A program made the translations under genes and the position numbers. A DNA stretch of 64,000 nucleotides from Planobispora longispora (GTDB lineage Bacteria > Actinomycetota > Actinomycetes > Streptosporangiales > Streptosporangiaceae), in contig NZ_BOOH01000021.1 of NCBI RefSeq assembly GCF_016863135.1, positions 124,001-188,000 on the forward strand, read 5' to 3'. Shown here piece by piece: positions 59,859-64,000 of the stretch; the stretch's first letter is position 1, and each line of letters begins with the position of its first letter. Under the pieces are notes generated by a model. That model saw only the letters and a program-made list of their open reading frames with translations. It did no database searches and was not told the origin of the DNA.

Positions 59859-60899
59859 ATGACGGACCTTGGCAGCCTGGTGCGGGAGACCGCCGACCGG
59901 CTCGCAGAGCAGCATGTGGGCGTGGTGGTCGCCGCGATCGCCGGAGAATCGGTGGAGATCCGGGGCGCCGGACGGACGGGCGGCAAGCACGACGGCGTCC
60001 CGGACGCCGACACGGTGTTCGAGATCGGCTCGGTGAGCAAGGTGTTCACGGCACTGGCCCTGGCGCGGCTGGCCGTGGCGGGCAAGGCCGATCTCGACGA
60101 GCCGCTGGCCGCGCTGCTGCCCGAGGGGACGCGGGTGCCGTCGCGCGACGGCAAGGAGATCACGCTCCGGCACCTGGCGACCCACACCTCGGGCCTGCCC
60201 CGGCTGCCCAAGGGCATGCTCCTGCGGGCGCTGCTGCGCCCGTCGACGCCGGATCCGTACGCCGGATGCACCGCCGAGTTCCTGTTGGGGACCCTGGCCG
60301 CGACCCGGCTGGGCGCCGTCCCCGGACGCCGGTTCCGCTACTCCAACCTCGGCGCCGGTCTGCTGGGGCTGGCGCTCGCCCGCCGGGCCGGCACCGACTA
60401 CGAGACACTGATCACCCGGGAGATCTGCGAACCTCTGGGGATGACCGACACCGGTCTCACCGATCAGTCAGGCCGTCTCATCCAGGGACACGACCGGCGC
60501 CGCCGGCCCGTCTCGCCGTGGCACCTGGCCGACCTGGCCGGAGCCGGCGGGTTGCGGTCGACGGCCGCGGACCTGGTCGCCTTCGTGCGCGCCCAGCTGA
60601 ACCCCGACTCCGGCGAGCTCGCCGAGGCGATCCGGCTCACCCGTGAGACCGAGCACCGGAACACCCCTTTCTCCTGGGTTCACCTGGGCTGGATGGGCCA
60701 GCGGCTGCACGCGAGCCAGGGCGGCGGCCTGCAGATCTGGCACAACGGGATGACCGGCGGATTCTCCTCGTTCGTGGGGTTCGACCCGGAGCGGCAGGCG
60801 GCCGTCATCGCGATCGGCAACACCCAGCGGTCGATGGACAAGCCCGCCTTCGAGCTGCTCCGCCGCCTGCAGGAACAGCGGGGCCTCGGGGACTCCTGA
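59859..60899 (+). CDS. serine hydrolase, beta-lactamase family
   Basis: 346 residues from the ATG at 59859; TAGATT ends 7 bases before it, so the transcript looks leaderless. The SxxK motif is SVSKV (about residue 53), with YSN in RFRYSNLGAG and HNG in WHNGMTGGFSS as the third box. It belongs to the class-C-like/esterase-EstB group. No signal peptide is seen, so it is probably a cytoplasmic esterase or peptidase rather than a true beta-lactamase. Confidence 0.9.
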   Translation: MTDLGSLVRETADRLAEQHVGVVVAAIAGESVEIRGAGRTGGKHDGVPDADTVFEIGSVSKVFTALALARLAVAGKADLDEPLAALLPEGTRVPSRDGKEITLRHLATHTSGLPRLPKGMLLRALLRPSTPDPYAGCTAEFLLGTLAATRLGAVPGRRFRYSNLGAGLLGLALARRAGTDYETLITREICEPLGMTDTGLTDQSGRLIQGHDRRRRPVSPWHLADLAGAGGLRSTAADLVAFVRAQLNPDSGELAEAIRLTRETEHRNTPFSWVHLGWMGQRLHASQGGGLQIWHNGMTGGFSSFVGFDPERQAAVIAIGNTQRSMDKPAFELLRRLQEQRGLGDS

Positions 60900-61022
60900 G
60901 CCTCCATGCGCCCGCGGGCCGGAACGAGCCGCCTCGGCCGCATCGTGCCGGCCTCCTGATGCTACGACGAACAGGAAGATCTACAGCACGTGCCCCGGAA
61001 CGGAGGGCCGGTCGGAAGCCGT

Positions 61023-61028
61023 TAAGCT
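61023..61028 (+). promoter_or_regulatory. -10 box of rnpB
   Basis: TAAGCT lies 8 bases before the predicted 5' end of the RNase P RNA. A matching -35 is not clear. Confidence 0.5.
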
Positions 61029-61036
61029 TGAGGCAC

Positions 61037-61438
61037 GGCGGACGAGCCGGCCGGGCGGCCGCGTCGGGCCCTTCGGGGCCCGCCGAGGAAGGTCCGGGCT
61101 CCACAGGGCAGGGTGGTCGGTAACGCCGACCCGGGGTGACCCGCGGGACAGTGCCACAGAAAACAGACCGCCCCTCTCTCCGAGAGGGGTAAGGGTGAAA
61201 CGGTGGTGTAAGAGACCACCAGCGCCCACGGTGACGTGGGCGGCTCGGTAAACCCCACCCGGAGCAAGGTCAAGAAGGGACGCCCTCCGGGGCGTCCCGC
61301 GCGCGGCGCCTGAGGGCGGCCCGCCCGAGCCGCGCGGGTAGACCGCTTGAGGCCGCCGGCAACGTCGGCCCTAGATGGATGGTCGCCCCTTCACACCCGT
61401 GAAGGACAAAACCCGGCCTACAGGCCGACTCGTCCGCC
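61037..61438 (+). ncRNA. rnpB: RNase P RNA, bacterial class A
   Basis: The catalytic RNA of RNase P, which processes the 5' end of tRNA precursors. Stem P1 pairs GGCGGACGAG (61037-61046) with CTCGTCCGCC (61429-61438). Between them are the conserved core elements GAGGAAGGTCCGGGCTCC (P4 and J region), ACAGTGCCACAGAAAACAG, GGGTGAAACGGTGGTGTAAG, GGTAAACCCCAC and CAACGTCGGCCCTAGATGG, in the order known for Streptomyces RNase P RNA. The length of about 402 bases is typical for actinobacteria. It is monocistronic with a -10 box just upstream. Confidence 0.97.
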
Positions 61439-61439
61439 T

Positions 61440-61748
61440 TCATCCCTCTGACCAGAGGTGGAGCCGTATCCCGGCAAGACCAGAACGCTCAGAGGGCGCA
61501 ATGGGGGCGCATTCGGGTGGGCCCGCGTGTCGAGGCGAAGGTGGAGAAGGCGCCGGGTAGCCGCGAGGTGCCGCCGTCCGAACATGGCAGCCGGTGACCC
61601 GGCGCGCCAGCCGTGCCGTACGGCTCGGCGGGACTTCGGCCAGGTGCATCCGCCGGTCCTCCTGCCGCATACCGATCATGACGAGCACGTAGCCGACGAG
61701 CGCGGCGGCACCGAGAACCAGGCCGATGACCAGTGGGATCACGCTCAT
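61440..61748 (-). CDS. possible small membrane protein
   Basis: 102 residues from the ATG at 61748. One TM helix (VIPLVIGLVLGAAALVGYVLV) is followed by a basic segment (RQEDRRMHLAEVPPSRTARLARRVTG) like those in small actinomycete membrane proteins; the remaining Arg/Pro-rich tail is poorly coding and ends only two bases beyond the 3' end of rnpB on the opposite strand. It starts 8 bases after the stop of the next small gene and could be its second cistron, or both could be parts of one frameshifted gene. Alternatively it is not a gene. Confidence 0.45.
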   Translation of the reverse strand: MSVIPLVIGLVLGAAALVGYVLVMIGMRQEDRRMHLAEVPPSRTARLARRVTGCHVRTAAPRGYPAPSPPSPRHAGPPECAPIAPSERSGLAGIRLHLWSEG

Positions 61749-61755
61749 GACCGGA

Positions 61756-61971
61756 TCACCCGCGCCTGGCTGCGGTTGCGGGGACGGCCGGCCGGGCGGC
61801 GGTTCTCGCGCCGTCGGCTGCACGATTTGCGCCGGCCCTCCCGGCGCTTGAGCCGGCGCTCCCGTGCCCGGCATGCACGCCACAGGGGCTGTGTCCCGCC
61901 CCGGGCCGCGCCGTACGCGCTGGCGGGGGCTCGTCGACCTCATCGAATGAGCCGGTGGTGCTAGTGATCAT
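61756..61971 (-). CDS. small Ala/Gly-rich protein, unknown
   Basis: 71 residues from the ATG at 61971, which has an excellent Shine-Dalgarno, GAAAGGAG, eight bases upstream. The sequence begins ITSTTGSFDEVDEPPPARTA and then becomes a biased Ala/Gly/Arg-rich stretch. No domain is seen. The strong ribosome site argues for translation; the odd tail suggests that a frameshift may have separated it from the membrane segment in the next frame (from 61748). Confidence 0.45.
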   Translation of the reverse strand: MITSTTGSFDEVDEPPPARTARPGAGHSPCGVHAGHGSAGSSAGRAGANRAADGARTAARPAVPATAARRG

Positions 61972-62054
61972 TGGTAGCGCTCCTTTCGGCCGGTTGCCTC
62001 CGGCGTGCGATACCGAGGGTGCGCCGACCGGCAGGGACGAGATCACCACAGGAC

Positions 62055-62104
62055 GGGACAGGTTCAGGACGTCCGGTCTACGATTGCCGCGTCCCTGGAC
62101 GTCC
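62055..62104 (+). promoter_or_regulatory. promoter with two GGACGTCC palindromes
   Basis: GGGACA (62055-62060) and TACGAT (62079-62084) form an 18-base-spaced promoter. Perfect 8-base palindromes GGACGTCC lie in the spacer (62067-62074) and downstream of the start point (62097-62104), 30 bases apart, about three helical turns. They may be autoregulatory sites of the HTH protein encoded next. Confidence 0.5.
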
Positions 62105-62121
62105 CTTGCCGGGCAGGTGGA

Positions 62122-62862
62122 ATGGCGAACGAGCGACTGCGCGCGGCCTTGCTGGAGCGCGGGACATCGGTGGCCGAGCTGGCCGAGGCGGTTCGGGTCG
62201 ATCCGAAAACCGTGGAGCGGTGGATCACCAAGAACCGCACGCCGTACCGGAAGCACCGTCTAGCGGCGGCGTCGTTCCTGAAGATGGACGAGTCCTACCT
62301 GTGGCCCGAGGCGCTGACGCCCCAGCAGGTGGCGGACGCCTCGGAGAGCGAGATCGTCACGGTCTATCCGCATCGCTGGGCCGTACCCAGGGACGCGTGG
62401 GGACGTCTGTTCACCCAGGCCAAGCGGGAGATCGGCGTGCTGGTCTACAGCGGCATCTTCATCGCCCAGGACACCGGCATCATGCGCACCTTCGCCGAGA
62501 AGGCCAGGGCCGGGGTGCGGGTGCGCATCCTGCTCGGCGACCCGGACGCGCTGGAGGTCGCCCAGCCCGGAGCCGACGAAGGCGTCAGTGACGGCATGGT
62601 CGCCCAGACCCGTATGGCGCAGCTGCTTTATCGCCCGCTGCGGCCGGTCGAGGGCATCGAGATCCGGCTCCATCACACGATCTTGTACAACTCCATCTAC
62701 CGCGGTGACGACCAACTTCTCGTCAACACCCACATCTACGGCAAGTTCGCCACCGATGCTCCTGTCATGCATCTGCGCAAGGTGCTGGGCGGGGACATGG
62801 TCACCACCTACCTGGAGAGCTTCGACGATGTCTGGGACGGCGCCAGGCCCTTGGAGCCCTGA
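62122..62862 (+). CDS. HTH protein with phospholipase-D-like domain
   Basis: 246 residues from the ATG at 62122. The N-terminus is an XRE/Cro-like HTH: LRAALLERGTSVAELAEAVRVDPKTVERWITKNRTPYRKH. Residues 75-246 resemble a PLD-like domain (VLVYSGIFIAQDTGIMRTFAEKARAGVRVRILLGDP), as in DUF5919-type actinomycete proteins. The HKD motif is degenerate: HHTILYNSIYRGDD has Thr where the Lys should be, so phosphodiesterase activity is doubtful, and ligand sensing is more likely. Two GGACGTCC sites in the promoter may be its operators. Confidence 0.8.
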   Translation: MANERLRAALLERGTSVAELAEAVRVDPKTVERWITKNRTPYRKHRLAAASFLKMDESYLWPEALTPQQVADASESEIVTVYPHRWAVPRDAWGRLFTQAKREIGVLVYSGIFIAQDTGIMRTFAEKARAGVRVRILLGDPDALEVAQPGADEGVSDGMVAQTRMAQLLYRPLRPVEGIEIRLHHTILYNSIYRGDDQLLVNTHIYGKFATDAPVMHLRKVLGGDMVTTYLESFDDVWDGARPLEP

Positions 62863-62927
62863 GCCGGGGCCCGCCGCATCGACTTCTACGACGACCCCGC
62901 CGACGGCGGGCGGGTACCGTCTGGAAT

Positions 62928-63629
62928 GTGATCGATCATCAGACCGCCGATTCCGGCGGCATCCGGCTCGCCTACAGGGCGATCGGCCCCGAGGATGCTC
63001 CACCGCTGCTCTTGCTGCACGCGTTGGGGGAATCCTCGGCGGATTGGGGCGGTGTGGCGGAGGCCTTCGCCGTCCACTGGCGGGTGTACGCCCTTGACCT
63101 GCGTGGCCACGGCCAGAGCGACTGGCCGGGAGAGTACTCGCTGGAGTTGATGCGCGATGACGTGCTGGAATTCATGGACGGATCGTCGCTCGACCGGGTG
63201 GATGTGATCGGGCACTCGATGGGCGGGATCGTGGGATATCTGCTGGCTCAGGCGGCTCCCCCACGGGTGCACCGGCTCGTTCTGGAAGATGTCCCGGCGC
63301 CGTTGCCGCGTGAGCGGAGCATCACGACCAGACCGGACGGGCCTCTGCCCTACGACTGGGCGATGGTGCAGGCGATCAAGGCTCAAATCGACGACCCCGA
63401 TTCCATCTGGCTGGAGCAGCTCAGCCGAATCACGGCATCCACGCTCGTCATCGGAGGCGGACCGGAGAGTCCGATACCGCAGGAACGGGTCGCCGAGTTG
63501 GCGCGCCGCATCCGCGGCAGCCGACACATCACGATCCCCGCAGGTCACCTGATTCACCAGGCCGAGCCGGAGGCCTTCACCGATGCCGTGCTGGGGTTCC
63601 TGCTAGCGGCGGTGACCTCGCAGCCCTGA
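62928..63629 (+). CDS. alpha/beta hydrolase
   Basis: 233 residues from a GTG at 62928; TACCGT ends 7 bases before it, suggesting a leaderless transcript. The fold is shown by LLLLHALGESSADWGGVAEAF (oxyanion loop HAL), YALDLRGHGQSDWPG, the nucleophile in VIGHSMGGIVGYLLA (near residue 90) and the catalytic His in IPAGHLIHQAEP. It lacks most of the cap domain, being shorter than the usual 260-300 residues. The substrate is unknown. It is likely cytoplasmic. Confidence 0.92.
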   Translation: MIDHQTADSGGIRLAYRAIGPEDAPPLLLLHALGESSADWGGVAEAFAVHWRVYALDLRGHGQSDWPGEYSLELMRDDVLEFMDGSSLDRVDVIGHSMGGIVGYLLAQAAPPRVHRLVLEDVPAPLPRERSITTRPDGPLPYDWAMVQAIKAQIDDPDSIWLEQLSRITASTLVIGGGPESPIPQERVAELARRIRGSRHITIPAGHLIHQAEPEAFTDAVLGFLLAAVTSQP

Positions 63630-63644
63630 ACGAGGTGTGTTCCC

Positions 63645-63740
63645 GTGCCGGGCACGGCCGGCGTACGGCTCGGAACCGCGTTCATCCCGGTCGCGGACAT
63701 CGAGTCGACGTTCTCCCGGGGCATTCGTGAGATTCCGGGG
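63645..63740 (+). pseudogene. possible remnant of a VOC/glyoxalase-family protein
   Basis: The frame beginning near 63645 reads GVRLGTAFIPVADIESTFSR, which resembles the first strand of VOC-family proteins (FIPVADPExA). It has no further VOC features; the frame continues with biased codons into the next gene. It may be a decayed 5' end or chance similarity. Confidence 0.3.
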
Positions 63741-63771
63741 TCTTCCGGAGGGGGGAGGTTAGCCTGGGGGA

Positions 63772-64000
63772 GTGGGACGGCGGGATGGCGACGGCGGTCA
63801 GGCGGGCGGTCTCGACGGGTTGCGGCGCCATCTGGCCGGCGGGGCGGGTGGACACCGGCTGCGGTTCGGCTCCGGGGCGGCGGGGATCGAGCGTCTCGAG
63901 GCGTCGCTGGTCGGTGAGGGGTTCGCGCCGCACCGGCACGACACCTATGCGATCGGGGTGACGCTGGCGGGCGTGCAGACGTTCCGCTACCGGGGCGAGC
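63772..64000 (+). CDS. AraC-family regulator, N-terminal part
   Basis: The frame runs open from the GTG at 63772 to the window end, 76 codons. After a Gly/Arg-rich start it reads FAPHRHDTYAIGVTLAGVQ and TFRYRG, the typical cupin strand of AraC-type sensor domains, in which the His-rich segment contacts the ligand. GGGGGA lies just upstream of the start. The DNA-binding half is beyond the window. The assignment is made on the strength of this one motif. Confidence 0.75.
   Translation, partial: MGRRDGDGGQAGGLDGLRRHLAGGAGGHRLRFGSGAAGIERLEASLVGEGFAPHRHDTYAIGVTLAGVQTFRYRGE

Noticed and set aside
59859-60899. True beta-lactamase resistance gene
   Set aside because: No signal peptide; motifs fit the broad serine hydrolase/esterase group.
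1-64000. tRNA genes, insertion sequences, phage genes
   Set aside because: None could be recognised by cloverleaf-like patterns, transposase or integrase motifs while reading both strands by eye; a dedicated scan could still find a tRNA.

Overview
The window looks like a piece of a high-GC actinomycete chromosome. The signs are very GC-rich coding sequence with strong third-position bias, many GTG starts, many 4-base ATGA/GTGA overlaps inside operons, an actinobacterial-type RNase P RNA gene, and families typical of soil actinomycetes: secreted GH18 chitinase, class I terpene synthase, STAND ATPases with TPR arms, AurF-like diiron oxygenase, CopC/CopD, M6 metalloprotease, DUF5709. A Streptosporangiales-type organism (Streptosporangium or Nonomuraea-like) is my guess; nothing here proves the genus. 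No tRNA, rRNA, integrase, transposase, CRISPR array or phage module was seen, so this looks like ordinary chromosome with a high share of accessory genes.

Layout. 0-9 kb: tail of a HAD hydrolase, DUF5709 protein, gamma-glutamyltransferase, an OmpR-type two-component pair, a DinB/DUF664 protein, a degenerate amidohydrolase-like protein and a secreted M6 protease. 9-21 kb: acyl-CoA dehydrogenase behind a TetR-like palindrome, a membrane-anchored STAND-TPR ATPase tail to tail with a membrane coiled-coil protein, a leaderless tyrosine phosphatase, a PAC2 protein coupled to a Gfo/Idh/MocA oxidoreductase, a terpene synthase tail to tail with a second STAND ATPase, and a 56-residue conserved acidic protein. 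21-31 kb: an ABC exporter pair in which the ATPase is fused to an extracellular S15-like hydrolase, an orphan molybdopterin large subunit, a GNAT enzyme, an unknown polytopic membrane protein and copC-copD.

31-41 kb is the carbohydrate region: a secreted chitinase, an MFS transporter, and a divergent LacI regulator / ABC sugar importer / intracellular GH5 locus. Near-palindromes of the form GAAA-C(C)-TTTC lie in the lacI promoter, downstream of the importer promoter, and again upstream of the chitinase promoter, so one LacI-type regulator may control both units. 41-50 kb: SDR plus AurF-like diiron oxygenase, EamA transporter, orphan histidine kinase, and a coupled fadE-fadE-fadD operon that suggests a two-subunit acyl-CoA dehydrogenase. 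49.5-57 kb: AraC/NmrA-type divergent pair, M19 dipeptidase, Baeyer-Villiger-type monooxygenase, and a divergent MFS / ArsR-like pair.

57-61.4 kb is the most housekeeping part: Nif3-like protein, zinc-ribbon coiled-coil protein and an RNase H-phosphatase fusion in one overlapping operon, then a serine beta-lactamase-like hydrolase and rnpB. The end holds two tiny genes, an HTH/phospholipase-D-like protein with paired GGACGTCC sites, an alpha/beta hydrolase, a possible VOC remnant and the start of an AraC regulator cut by the window end.

Two patterns cut across the window. First, many genes appear leaderless: a TANNNT-like -10 box sits 6-8 bases before the start codon. Second, several genes have their last codons, including the stop, duplicated as short direct repeats beyond the gene end, and several proteins carry small in-frame repeat expansions. 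For undescribed biology I would look first at the hydrolase-ABC fusion with its permease, and at the membrane STAND ATPase with its coiled-coil neighbour.
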